This document shows positions 35,218 through 43,065 of a stretch of 64,000 nt of DNA, piece by piece (positions within the stretch are counted from its first letter, which is position 1; each line of letters begins with the position of its first letter). Location of the stretch: NCBI RefSeq assembly GCF_014199195.1, contig NZ_JACIJE010000009.1, positions 62,001 to 126,000 on the forward strand. Direction: 5' to 3'. Both the position numbers and the translations under genes were made by a program. This DNA comes from Neoroseomonas alkaliterrae. Lineage in GTDB: Bacteria; Pseudomonadota; Alphaproteobacteria; Acetobacterales; Acetobacteraceae. The notes under the pieces are model-generated. The model was not told the origin of the DNA and did no database searches. It was given only the letters and a program-made list of their open reading frames with translations.

Positions 35218-36321
35218 ATGACGGAGCCCCTGACGCCCCGACTCGCCGTGGTGATCCCCTGCTACAACGAGGCGGCCAATGTCGCCCCGATGGTGGCGAA
35301 ACTCGACGCCGCGCTCGCGGGCATCGCCTGGGAAGCGATCTTCGTGGACGACAACAGCCCGGACGGCACGGCCGAGCGGGCCAAGGCCATCGCCGCGACC
35401 GATCCACGCATCCGCTGCATCCGCCGGATCGGGCGGCGCGGCCTCGCCTCGGCCTGTGTCGAGGGCATGCTCTCCACGGCCGCACCCTATGTCGCGGTCA
35501 TCGACGGCGACCTCCAGCACGACGAGACGATCCTGCCGCGCATGCTCGCGGCGCTGGAAAGCGGCGAGGCCGAGATCGCGATCGGCAGCCGCAATGTCGA
35601 GGGCGGCACGAAGGGGGAGGGGCTCTCGCCGATCCGGCGCATGGTTTCCGACGGCGGGGCGGCGCTCGCCAATGCCGTGCTGCCGGTCCGCGTCGCGGAC
35701 CCGATGAGCGGCTTCTTCGCCATGCCGCGCGCCCTGTTCGACAGCATCGCGCCGAACCTGACCGCCACCGGCTTCAAGATCCTGCTCGACATCCTTCTCT
35801 CGGCCGGGCGGCCGCTGCGCGTGGCCGAGATCCCCTACACCTTCCGCAGCCGCGAGGCCGGCGAGAGCAAGCTCGACGCCACCGTGCTGCTCGAATTCGC
35901 CGGCCTGCTCGCGGACAAGGCGCTGGGCGGGATGGTGCCGCTGCGCTTCCTCGCCTTCGCGCTGGTCGGCGGCGTCGGCGTTCTCGTCCATCTCGCCGCG
36001 CTCGGCCTGCTGCACGGGCTCGGCCCGCTCGGCTTCGACGCGGCGCAATGGTCGGCGACCTTCGTCGCCATGACGGCGAACTTCCTGCTCAACAACCGCA
36101 TCACCTATCGCGACCGGCGGCTGCGCGGCCCGGCGCTGCTGCGCGGGCTGGTGCTGTTCTACCTGGTCTGCGGCATCGGGGCGGTGGCCAATGTCGGCAT
36201 AGCCGGGCTGCTGCTGCGCGATGGGGTCGTCTCCTGGGGGCTCGCGGGCACGGCCGGGGCGCTGCTGACGGTGGTGTGGAACTACGCCGTCTCCTCGACA
36301 CTGGTCTGGCGGCCGCGGTGA
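35218..36321 (+). CDS. GT2 polyprenyl-phosphate glycosyltransferase with a C-terminal GtrA domain
   Basis: A 367-residue protein that fuses a dolichol-phosphate-mannosyltransferase-like GT2 domain (residues about 9-220: FVDDNSPDGT, the DGDLQHDE metal site, SGFFAMPR) with a four-helix GtrA domain (about 233-366: RFLAFALVGGVGVLVHL, TANFLLNNRITY). It likely makes polyprenyl-phosphate-linked sugar and places it across the inner membrane. Its stop overlaps the next start (GTGA), where a membrane glycosyltransferase that would use such a donor is encoded. Sugar identity is unknown. Confidence 0.88.
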   Translation: MTEPLTPRLAVVIPCYNEAANVAPMVAKLDAALAGIAWEAIFVDDNSPDGTAERAKAIAATDPRIRCIRRIGRRGLASACVEGMLSTAAPYVAVIDGDLQHDETILPRMLAALESGEAEIAIGSRNVEGGTKGEGLSPIRRMVSDGGAALANAVLPVRVADPMSGFFAMPRALFDSIAPNLTATGFKILLDILLSAGRPLRVAEIPYTFRSREAGESKLDATVLLEFAGLLADKALGGMVPLRFLAFALVGGVGVLVHLAALGLLHGLGPLGFDAAQWSATFVAMTANFLLNNRITYRDRRLRGPALLRGLVLFYLVCGIGAVANVGIAGLLLRDGVVSWGLAGTAGALLTVVWNYAVSSTLVWRPR

Positions 36322-37769
36322 GGCTCTGGCTCGCGGCGCTGCTGGCGCTGACGGCGCTGCGCCTGGTTCTGGCCGCGATCCTGCCGCTCGCGCCGGACGA
36401 GGCCTACTACTGGCTGTGGTCGCGCAGCCTCCAGCCCGGCTACCTCGACCACCCGCCGATGGTGGCGCTGTTCATCCGCGCGGGAACGCTGATCGCGGGC
36501 GAGACGCCGCTCGGGGTGCGGCTGCTGGGGCCGCTCTCGCTCGCCCTCGGCTCGGTGCTGCTGGCGCGCGCGACCGACATTCTGTTCCCCGGGCGCGGCG
36601 CCGGCCCCTGGGCGGCGGCGCTGCTCAACGCCACGCTGCTGGCCGGCGTCGGCGCTGTCGCCATGACGCCGGACACGTCCCTGCTGTTCTTCTGGACCGT
36701 CGCGATCTGGGCGCTCGCCCGCCTGCAGCGCAGCGGCGAGGGGCGGTGGTGGCTCGCCGTCGGCGCGGCGGCCGGGCTGGCGCTGCTCAGCAAATATACC
36801 GCCCTGCTGCTCGGCCTCGGCATCCTGGCCTGGCTGCTGCTGCACGCGCAGGGGCGGCGCTGGCTGACCCGCTGGGAGCCCTGGGCGGGCGGCACGATCG
36901 CGCTCGCCCTCTTCGCGCCGGTGCTCGCCTGGAATGCCGCGCATGGCTGGGCCTCCTTCGCCAAGCAGGGCGGGCGTGCCGGCGGCGGCGATGCGGCCGA
37001 TGCGCTGCGCTTCCTTGGCGAACTGCTCGGGGGGCAGGTCGGCCTCGCCACCCCGCTGGTCTTCCTGCTCTGCGTTGCCGGCGCGGCGGCCGCGGCACGG
37101 CACGCCTGGCGGATGCGGGATGCGGAAGCGCTGCTGATCGCCGCGCTCACCCTGCCCGGCGCGGCGCTGTTCCTCTGGCAGGCGACCGGCAGCCGCGTGC
37201 AGGGGAACTGGCCGGCGATCCTCTATCCGGCGGCGGCGATCGGGGCGGCGGCGCTGCTCACCGCGCCGGGCTGGCGGCGCCTGCGCGTGCCGGCGCTGTT
37301 GCTCGGCTTCGCGATGACCGGCTTCGTCTATCTGCAGGCGACGGCGGCGCCGCTCGCGCTCGCCCGCCGGCACGACCCGACGCTCGCGCGTCTCGGCGGC
37401 TGGCCGGCTTTCGTGGTCGCGGCCGAGGAATCCGCCCGGCGCGAGGAGGCCGGCTTCGTGGCGGCCGAGGAATACGGCCTCGCCGCCATCCTGGCCTTCA
37501 GCCTGCCGCCGGGGCGGATGGTGGTGGCGATGGACCCGCGCTGGGCCTATTTCCGCCTCGCCCCGCCGCCCATCGGTGCGAGCGGCCTGCTGATCCGCAG
37601 CGAGAGGCGCGGCGAGGGCCCGCCCCTGTGGCCGGGCGCCGAGGCCCTGGGGGGTGCGGAGGGCAGGCTCGTCCGCAGCCGCGGCGGCATCGAGGCCGAA
37701 GCCTACCGGCTGTTCCGCGTGCGGACGGCGCCCGGCCAGCCCCCCGCCGCGGTGCTGCCGCGCCCGTGA
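36318..37769 (+). CDS. GT39/ArnT-like membrane glycosyltransferase
   Basis: A 483-residue polytopic protein of the PMT/ArnT family. It begins with a helix (WLAALLALTALRLVLAAI), followed by the conserved periplasmic loop motif PLAPDEAYYWLWSRSLQPGYLDHPPM, which holds the acidic catalytic residue, and further helices with GLALLSKYTALLLGL. Such enzymes transfer a sugar from a polyprenyl-phosphate carrier to lipid or protein at the periplasmic face. GTG 36318 overlaps the stop of the upstream polyprenyl-sugar synthase, supporting coupled function. The acceptor is unknown. Confidence 0.86.
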   Translation: MRLWLAALLALTALRLVLAAILPLAPDEAYYWLWSRSLQPGYLDHPPMVALFIRAGTLIAGETPLGVRLLGPLSLALGSVLLARATDILFPGRGAGPWAAALLNATLLAGVGAVAMTPDTSLLFFWTVAIWALARLQRSGEGRWWLAVGAAAGLALLSKYTALLLGLGILAWLLLHAQGRRWLTRWEPWAGGTIALALFAPVLAWNAAHGWASFAKQGGRAGGGDAADALRFLGELLGGQVGLATPLVFLLCVAGAAAAARHAWRMRDAEALLIAALTLPGAALFLWQATGSRVQGNWPAILYPAAAIGAAALLTAPGWRRLRVPALLLGFAMTGFVYLQATAAPLALARRHDPTLARLGGWPAFVVAAEESARREEAGFVAAEEYGLAAILAFSLPPGRMVVAMDPRWAYFRLAPPPIGASGLLIRSERRGEGPPLWPGAEALGGAEGRLVRSRGGIEAEAYRLFRVRTAPGQPPAAVLPRP

Positions 37770-37833
37770 CGGCCGGTCCCGCTTGACCCCGGCGCGCGGC
37801 GCCCGATCTGCACCGGATACCGGAGGAGAGACG

Positions 37834-38775
37834 ATGCCGATCCGCATTCCGCGCGGCTGGGAGATCCCGGAGAGCCGCGTCACGCCCGAAGCGCTGGTTC
37901 TCGGCCGACGGCGCGGCTTGGCCCTCGGCGCGGGGCTTCTGGCCGCGCCCGCCACGGCGCTCGCCCAGGGCGCGCCCCCGGCCCTGCCGCCGGCGATGCG
38001 CAACACGCGCTACGCGCCCGGCCGCGACATAACCGATGAGCGAGAGGCGACAAGCTTCAACAACTTCTACGAGTTCGGCAGTCACAAGACGATCAGCCGC
38101 GCCGCCCAGCGCCTGCCGCAGCGGCCCTGGACCGTGAAGGTCGAGGGCATGGTCGAGTCCCCGCGCGAGTTCGGCATCGAGGACCTGCTCCGCTTCATGC
38201 CGCTCGAGGAGCGGGTCTATCGCCTGCGCTGCGTGGAGGCCTGGTCCATGGTGGTCCCCTGGACCGGGTTCCCGCTCTCCGCGCTGCTCGATGCCGTCCG
38301 GCCGCTCGGCTCGGCCCGGTATGTGGTGTTCGAGACCGCCGCCATCCCGGCCGTGATGCCCGGCCTGCGCCAGTCCTGGTATCCCTGGCCCTATATCGAG
38401 GGCTGCACCATCGAGGAGGCCGCCAACGAGCTTTCCTTCATGGTGGTCGGCGCCTATGGCAAGCCGCTGCCGCCGCAGAATGGCGGCCCCATCCGCTTCC
38501 ACCAGCCCTGGAAATACGGCTTCAAGGCCGGCAAGAGCATCGTCCGCATCACCCTGACCGACCGCCGGCCCGTCTCCTTCTGGGAGAGGGTCCAGCCCCA
38601 GGAATATGGTTTCTGGGCCAATGTGAACCCCGAAGTGCCCCATCCGCGCTGGAGCCAGGCGAGCGAGCGCGTGCTCGGCACCAATGCGCGGGTTCCGACC
38701 CAGATCTTCAACGGCTACGGCGAATTCGTCGCGGCCCTTTACACCGGGCTGCGGAACGAGCGACTTTGGGCATGA
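37834..38775 (+). CDS. msrP: MsrP/YedY-like molybdopterin oxidoreductase
   Basis: A 313-residue SUOX-fold molybdoenzyme. A twin-arginine-like signal (LGRRRGLALGAGLLAAPATALAQ) ends near residue 45, so it is exported folded to the periplasm. The molybdenum Cys is in YRLRCVEAWSMVVPWTG, and RFHQPWKYGFKAGKS and NPEVPHPRWSQASE are family motifs. MsrP repairs oxidised methionines in periplasmic proteins and usually takes electrons from the heme protein MsrQ, but no msrQ is here; a small membrane protein follows instead. A strong GGAGGAG lies about 6 nt upstream of ATG 37834. Confidence 0.9.
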   Translation: MPIRIPRGWEIPESRVTPEALVLGRRRGLALGAGLLAAPATALAQGAPPALPPAMRNTRYAPGRDITDEREATSFNNFYEFGSHKTISRAAQRLPQRPWTVKVEGMVESPREFGIEDLLRFMPLEERVYRLRCVEAWSMVVPWTGFPLSALLDAVRPLGSARYVVFETAAIPAVMPGLRQSWYPWPYIEGCTIEEAANELSFMVVGAYGKPLPPQNGGPIRFHQPWKYGFKAGKSIVRITLTDRRPVSFWERVQPQEYGFWANVNPEVPHPRWSQASERVLGTNARVPTQIFNGYGEFVAALYTGLRNERLWA

Positions 38776-38776
38776 C

Positions 38777-39046
38777 ATGGTTCTGAAGACCATCGCCCTC
38801 GTGCTCTATTCGGCGGCGCTGCTCATCGCGCTGGCCTTCGGCTATGGCTGGTCGTTCGGCGCCATGCTGTTCAACATCAACCCCGGCGCGCTGAACAGTT
38901 TCCAGGCCGGGGTGCAGCGCAACCTCTCGCCCGCGCTGTGGGATTCGATCTTCGTGCCGCTGCTCCAGCTCCCGGCCTGGGTCATCCCCGTGGCGCTCGG
39001 CACGCTCTTCGTCCTCATCAGCGCCCTGCGGCCCGGCAAGGGCTGA
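38777..39046 (+). CDS. Small membrane protein, unrecognised
   Basis: An 89-residue protein with two hydrophobic helices (about residues 4-24 and 62-84) and a middle loop NINPGALNSFQAGVQRNLSP. I do not recognise its family. It starts 1 base after the msrP stop and precedes a response-regulator gene, so it is likely cotranscribed with msrP. It may anchor or serve the molybdoenzyme in place of MsrQ, but this is only inferred from position; it has no visible heme-ligand His. Confidence 0.6.
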   Translation: MVLKTIALVLYSAALLIALAFGYGWSFGAMLFNINPGALNSFQAGVQRNLSPALWDSIFVPLLQLPAWVIPVALGTLFVLISALRPGKG

Positions 39047-39051
39047 ACCGC

Positions 39052-40428
39052 GTGCCGCCGGCCCGGCTTCTGCTGGTCGAGGACACGCTGTCGCTCGCCA
39101 CCCTCTATCGCGAGTTCCTGCGCGGGGAGGGGCATGCCATCCGCCATGCGCCGAACCTCGCCGAGGCCCGCCGGGCGCTCGCGGAGGCCACGCCCGACGC
39201 CGTGCTGCTCGACCTGCGCCTGCCCGACGGCGATGGGCTCGACCTGCTGGCGGAGATCCGGCGCGGCGCGAATCCGCCGCCCGTGGTGGTCATGACCGCG
39301 CATGGCTCGGTCGGCAACGCGGTGGCCGCCATGCGCGCGGGTGCGGCGGATTTCCTGGTCAAGCCCTTCCCGGCCGAGCGCCTGGTCGTCACCCTGGCCA
39401 ATGTCCTCGAACGCGCGGCCCTGCGGCGCGAGGTGGAGACGCTGGCCGCCGGCGCCCCCCGCGCGGGCTTCGCCGGATTCATCGGCGCCGCCCCGGCCAT
39501 GCAGGCCGTCTATCGCATCATCGAGAACGCCGCCGCCTCCCGCGCGACCGTGTTCGTGACGGGCGAGAGCGGCACCGGCAAGGAACTGGCGGCCGAGGCG
39601 GTGCATGCCCTCTCGCCCCGGCGCGAGGGGCCCTTCGTCCCGCTCAACTGCGCCGCCATCCCGAAGGACCTGATCGAGAGCGAGATCTTCGGCCATGTCC
39701 GCGGCGCCTTCACCGGGGCGGTGTCCGACCGGCCCGGCGCGGCCCGCGCGGCCGATGGCGGCACGCTCTTCCTCGACGAGATCTGCGAGATGGATCTCGC
39801 GCTGCAGGGCAAGCTGCTGCGCTTCATCCAGACCGGCAGTTTCGTCCCGGTCGGGGCCACGCGCCCCGTCTCCACCGATGTGCGCTTCGTCTGCGCCACC
39901 AACCGCGACCCGCTGGCCGAGGTGAAGGCCGGGCGGTTCCGCGAGGATCTCTACTACCGCCTGCACGTGGTGCCGGTGGCGCTGCCGCCGCTGCGCGAGC
40001 GCGGGGAGGATGTCGTGCTGCTGGCCGAAGCCTTCCTTGCCCGCAGCGCCGCCGAGGAGGGCAAGCGCTTCCTCCGCTTCGCGCCGGATGCGCTCGCGCT
40101 GCTGCGCGCCCATCGCTGGCCGGGCAATGTGCGCGAACTCGAGAACGCGATCCGCACCGCCGTCGTGCTGCATGACGGGGAGGCGCTGACGGCGGCGATG
40201 CTGCCGGTCAGCGTGCATGGCGGCGCTGCCGAGGGCGCCGCGCCCGCGCCGCCCGCGCGCCCGGCCGACCCCGCGCGGCGCATCCGCCCTCTTGCGGAGG
40301 TCGAGCGCGACGCGATCGAGGAGGCGATCCGCCTGTGCGGCGGGAACATCCCCAAGGCCGCCGCCTTCCTCGGCGTCAGCCCCTCGACGCTCTACCGCAA
40401 GCGGGAGGCCTGGGCGCGGCGCGGATAG
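39052..40428 (+). CDS. Sigma-54-dependent response regulator (NtrC family)
   Basis: A 458-residue regulator with a receiver domain (residues 5-115, phosphoacceptor D54 in [11 protein letters not shown]), an AAA+ sigma-54 activator core (Walker A GESGTGKE, the [13 protein letters not shown] loop with GAFTGA, Walker [13 protein letters not shown]), and a Fis-type HTH ([19 protein letters not shown]). It should activate sigma-54 promoters. GTG 39052 is the first in-frame start. No histidine kinase gene lies next to it, so its partner is elsewhere. It ends 6 bases from a converging gene. Confidence 0.9.
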   Translation: MPPARLLLVEDTLSLATLYREFLRGEGHAIRHAPNLAEARRALAEATPDAVLLDLRLPDGDGLDLLAEIRRGANPPPVVVMTAHGSVGNAVAAMRAGAADFLVKPFPAERLVVTLANVLERAALRREVETLAAGAPRAGFAGFIGAAPAMQAVYRIIENAAASRATVFVTGESGTGKELAAEAVHALSPRREGPFVPLNCAAIPKDLIESEIFGHVRGAFTGAVSDRPGAARAADGGTLFLDEICEMDLALQGKLLRFIQTGSFVPVGATRPVSTDVRFVCATNRDPLAEVKAGRFREDLYYRLHVVPVALPPLRERGEDVVLLAEAFLARSAAEEGKRFLRFAPDALALLRAHRWPGNVRELENAIRTAVVLHDGEALTAAMLPVSVHGGAAEGAAPAPPARPADPARRIRPLAEVERDAIEEAIRLCGGNIPKAAAFLGVSPSTLYRKREAWARRG

Positions 40429-40434
40429 GCCGCG

Positions 40435-41442
40435 CTATTCGATCCGCGCGCCGGAGAGTTCCACCATGCGCTGCCAGCGCGGCACCTCGCCGCGAATCAT
40501 GCGCGCGGCCGCCTCGGGGCTTTCGCTCAGGACGATGCCGTAGCCGAGGGGGCGCAGACGCTCGATGAACTCGCGCTGCTGGCTCACGGTGCGCACGGCC
40601 TCGAAGATCCGCTGCACCACCGGGGCGGGCGTGCCGCCGGCGGTGCTGAGCACATTCCAGTTGATCAGCTCGTGCTGGGCGAGGCCGAGATCGGCGAAGG
40701 ACTTCATGCCCGGCACCTGCGGCAGCAGCGGGATGGGATCGCCCGAGGAGACCGCGAAGGCCTTGAAGCGCCCCGCCTCCACATGCGGCATCAGCGCCGG
40801 CATCACGTCGAACATCATGTCGATGGTGCCGGCGAGGAGGTCGTTGATGGCCGGCCCGCCGCCGCGATAGGGCACGTGCAGGATCCTCGCCTCGGCGAAG
40901 CGGTTGATCGCCGCGATGTTCAGATGCGACGAGGTGCCGGTGCCGGAGGAGCCCATGCGGAGCTGCTCGGGATTGGCGCGGGACCACTGGATCAGCGAGC
41001 GGAAATCGGTCCAGCCCCGGGCCTGCGCGGTCTGCGCGTTCACCACGCAGAGCAGCACGCCGTCGGTCAATTGCGTCACCGGCGTCAGGTCGCGCAGGGG
41101 GTCGAAGGGCATGCGCGCATGCATGAAGGGCATGGCGCAATAGGTGGTCGCGCTGACGAGGCCGATCACCGTGCCGTCCCGATCGCCCTTGGCGATGGCG
41201 TCGGCGCCGATCAGACCGCCGGCGCCGGCGCGGTTCTCCACCACCACGGTCTGGCCGAGGACCGGGCCCAGCCGGTCCGCGAGCAGGCGCGAGGTGATGT
41301 CCACCGCGCCGCCGGGCGGGAAGGGGACGATGACCCGCACCGTCCGCCCGCCGGCGAGCGGCTGCGCGACCACCGGCGCGGCGAGAAGGGCTGCGGCGCC
41401 GCCCATCAGGGCGCGGCGGGCGAGCGGGAGAGGGCGGCTCAT
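40435..41442 (-). CDS. Bug-family tripartite tricarboxylate transporter substrate-binding protein
   Basis: A 335-residue periplasmic binding protein of the Bug/TctC family. A signal peptide (RRALMGGAAALLAAPVVAQ) precedes VRVIVPFPPGGAVDITSR, the typical mature start; VPYRGGGPAINDLLAGTIDMMF is a hallmark segment. These bind carboxylates or aromatic acids for TctAB transporters, which are not in the window. ATG 41442 gives the natural signal; an ATG at 41493 would add an atypical extension. Orphan Bug genes are numerous in Acetobacteraceae and Burkholderiales. Confidence 0.88.
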   Translation of the reverse strand: MSRPLPLARRALMGGAAALLAAPVVAQPLAGGRTVRVIVPFPPGGAVDITSRLLADRLGPVLGQTVVVENRAGAGGLIGADAIAKGDRDGTVIGLVSATTYCAMPFMHARMPFDPLRDLTPVTQLTDGVLLCVVNAQTAQARGWTDFRSLIQWSRANPEQLRMGSSGTGTSSHLNIAAINRFAEARILHVPYRGGGPAINDLLAGTIDMMFDVMPALMPHVEAGRFKAFAVSSGDPIPLLPQVPGMKSFADLGLAQHELINWNVLSTAGGTPAPVVQRIFEAVRTVSQQREFIERLRPLGYGIVLSESPEAAARMIRGEVPRWQRMVELSGARIE

Positions 41443-41520
41443 GCGGGGCGCTCCGGCAGGAAAGGGAAGGGCGCGGCCAGCCTGCCCCATCACGCGGCGC
41501 GGATCAAAGGTGGCGCGCGC

Positions 41521-41958
41521 TCAGCCGCGCCCGAGCGCCAGCCGCGCGGCCGAGATCGCGTGATGGGTCTGCGGCGTGAGGTCGAAGCGCGCGAGGTCCG
41601 CCGGCGCGGCCCAGGCGACCTCGCTCACGTCGTCGCCGGCCTGCGCCTCGCCGGCCAGCCACTCCGCAGCGTAGTCGATGATCGTGTAGTGATAGAGGGC
41701 GCGCCCCGCCTCATCGCGCGAGATCGCGTCCACCACCGTCGCCAGCACCATCGGTCCGACCTCGACGCCCGCCTCCTCGCGCAGTTCGCGCCGCGCCGCC
41801 TCTTCCGCCGCCTCGCCGAGATGCTGAGCGCCGCCGGGCAGCGACCATTGGCCGAGCCTCGGCGGCTTCCCGCGGCGGACCAGCAGCACGCGCTCCTCGC
41901 GGAAGACGATGCAGCCGATGCCGACCCAGGGCCGGTCCGGATATTCCCGGCCGCTCAC
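41521..41958 (-). CDS. Nudix hydrolase
   Basis: A 145-residue Nudix protein with a perfect box (G-x5-E-x7-REL-R-EEAGV within residues 41-63) preceded by LPGGA. The beginning, REYPDRPWVGIGCIVF, and the hydrophilic middle with YHYTIIDYAAEWL fit MutT/ADP-ribose-type hydrolases; the substrate is unclear. GTG 41958 overlaps the stop of the upstream DUF4340 gene as GTGA. It is the last gene of the leftward exporter operon and is unrelated to it in function as far as can be seen. Confidence 0.84.
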   Translation of the reverse strand: MSGREYPDRPWVGIGCIVFREERVLLVRRGKPPRLGQWSLPGGAQHLGEAAEEAARRELREEAGVEVGPMVLATVVDAISRDEAGRALYHYTIIDYAAEWLAGEAQAGDDVSEVAWAAPADLARFDLTPQTHHAISAARLALGRG

Positions 41959-43055
41959 TGCGGGCGCGGGGCTTCGCCCTGGGCGCCCTCGGCAGCGGCG
42001 GGCGCGGGCGGTTCCGCCCCTGCGGGCGGCTCGGCGTGCGTCTCCTCCGCCGGCTGCTCCTCCTGCCGGCGCAGGTCGGCGAGCAGCGGCGCGAAGGCCT
42101 TCTCCTTCCACTGCCCCACCTGATAGGCCCAGCCGCGCCAGCGCGCGTTCAGCCGCGCCGCCTCGTCGTCGCCCTCGGCGGCGAGGGTGATCCAGACCGC
42201 CTCGCCGTCCTTGCGCGGGCGCACCAGGATGGCGAGGTTGTCGGTCAGTTCGAAGCGCGTCTCGCCCAGCGCCTCGCCGGGGATCTCCGCCTCCGGCCTG
42301 ACATCGAGGAAGGTCAGAAACTCGAAGGCGCGGCCGATCTCGTCGAGCGCCGTCTCCTCGGCCGGCGGCGCATCGGCCGGCTCGGTCAGGCCGAAGCGGC
42401 CATCGGGGTCGCCGCTGCGCGTGACGACGAGCGGCGCCTCCCCCGTGCGCGCCACCGCCACCCGGCGCACGCGGTCGCGCGGGATGTTCGCGATGTCGCG
42501 GTCGAGCCAGAGCTGCGCGTCGGTGTCCACCGGCACCCGCCCCTCGGCGAGCCATGCCTGGTTCTCGTTCGGGCGGCGCACGAAGGCGCTCTCCGGCACG
42601 TTGCCCTGCGTCCGTACGCGCCGCCGGCCGATCACCAGTTCGGCGATCACGCCGCCCTGCGCGTCGAGCACGCGCAGCAGCGTCGAGGTCGCTCCCTCCC
42701 GCGCGGGATCCTCGAGGCCGAGCCGGTCGAGCATCTCCGGATTGGCGGTGCGCGGCTCCGTCAGGCGCAGCTCCGTCAGGCCGGTGAGCAGTTCGCGGAC
42801 CCGTTCCTGCCTGACCGGATAGCCGCCCTTCGCCGGCAGCACCCAGGTCTCGCCGCGACGCTCGACCGCAAGGCTCGCGTCGTGGCGCGTGGCCTCGATC
42901 CGCGCCGCGCCCTGCAGCCGCTGCGCCAAGCCCGGAAAGGCGAGGGCCGCGCCGGCCGGGGAGGGTGGCGCCTGCTCGGCCGGGCTCAGCAGCAGCGCGC
43001 CGCCGAGCACAACCGCCGCCGCGCCACCGAGGAGAAGAAGCGTCCTGCGCTGCAT
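41955..43055 (-). CDS. DUF4340 domain-containing membrane-anchored protein
   Basis: A 366-residue protein with one N-terminal membrane anchor (TLLLLGGAAAVVLGGALLLS) and a DUF4340 domain with beta-rich repeats, for example ERRGETWVLPAKGGYPVRQERVRELL and RRVAVARTGEAPLVVTR. The C-terminal tail is rich in Glu, Pro and Ala. DUF4340 proteins are routinely found after GldG-type exporters and probably help assemble or act with them at the inner membrane. It lies 10 bases after the gldG-like gene; its stop overlaps the Nudix start. Confidence 0.85.
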   Translation of the reverse strand: MQRRTLLLLGGAAAVVLGGALLLSPAEQAPPSPAGAALAFPGLAQRLQGAARIEATRHDASLAVERRGETWVLPAKGGYPVRQERVRELLTGLTELRLTEPRTANPEMLDRLGLEDPAREGATSTLLRVLDAQGGVIAELVIGRRRVRTQGNVPESAFVRRPNENQAWLAEGRVPVDTDAQLWLDRDIANIPRDRVRRVAVARTGEAPLVVTRSGDPDGRFGLTEPADAPPAEETALDEIGRAFEFLTFLDVRPEAEIPGEALGETRFELTDNLAILVRPRKDGEAVWITLAAEGDDEAARLNARWRGWAYQVGQWKEKAFAPLLADLRRQEEQPAEETHAEPPAGAEPPAPAAAEGAQGEAPRPQ

Positions 43056-43065
43056 CGCCGCCTCC

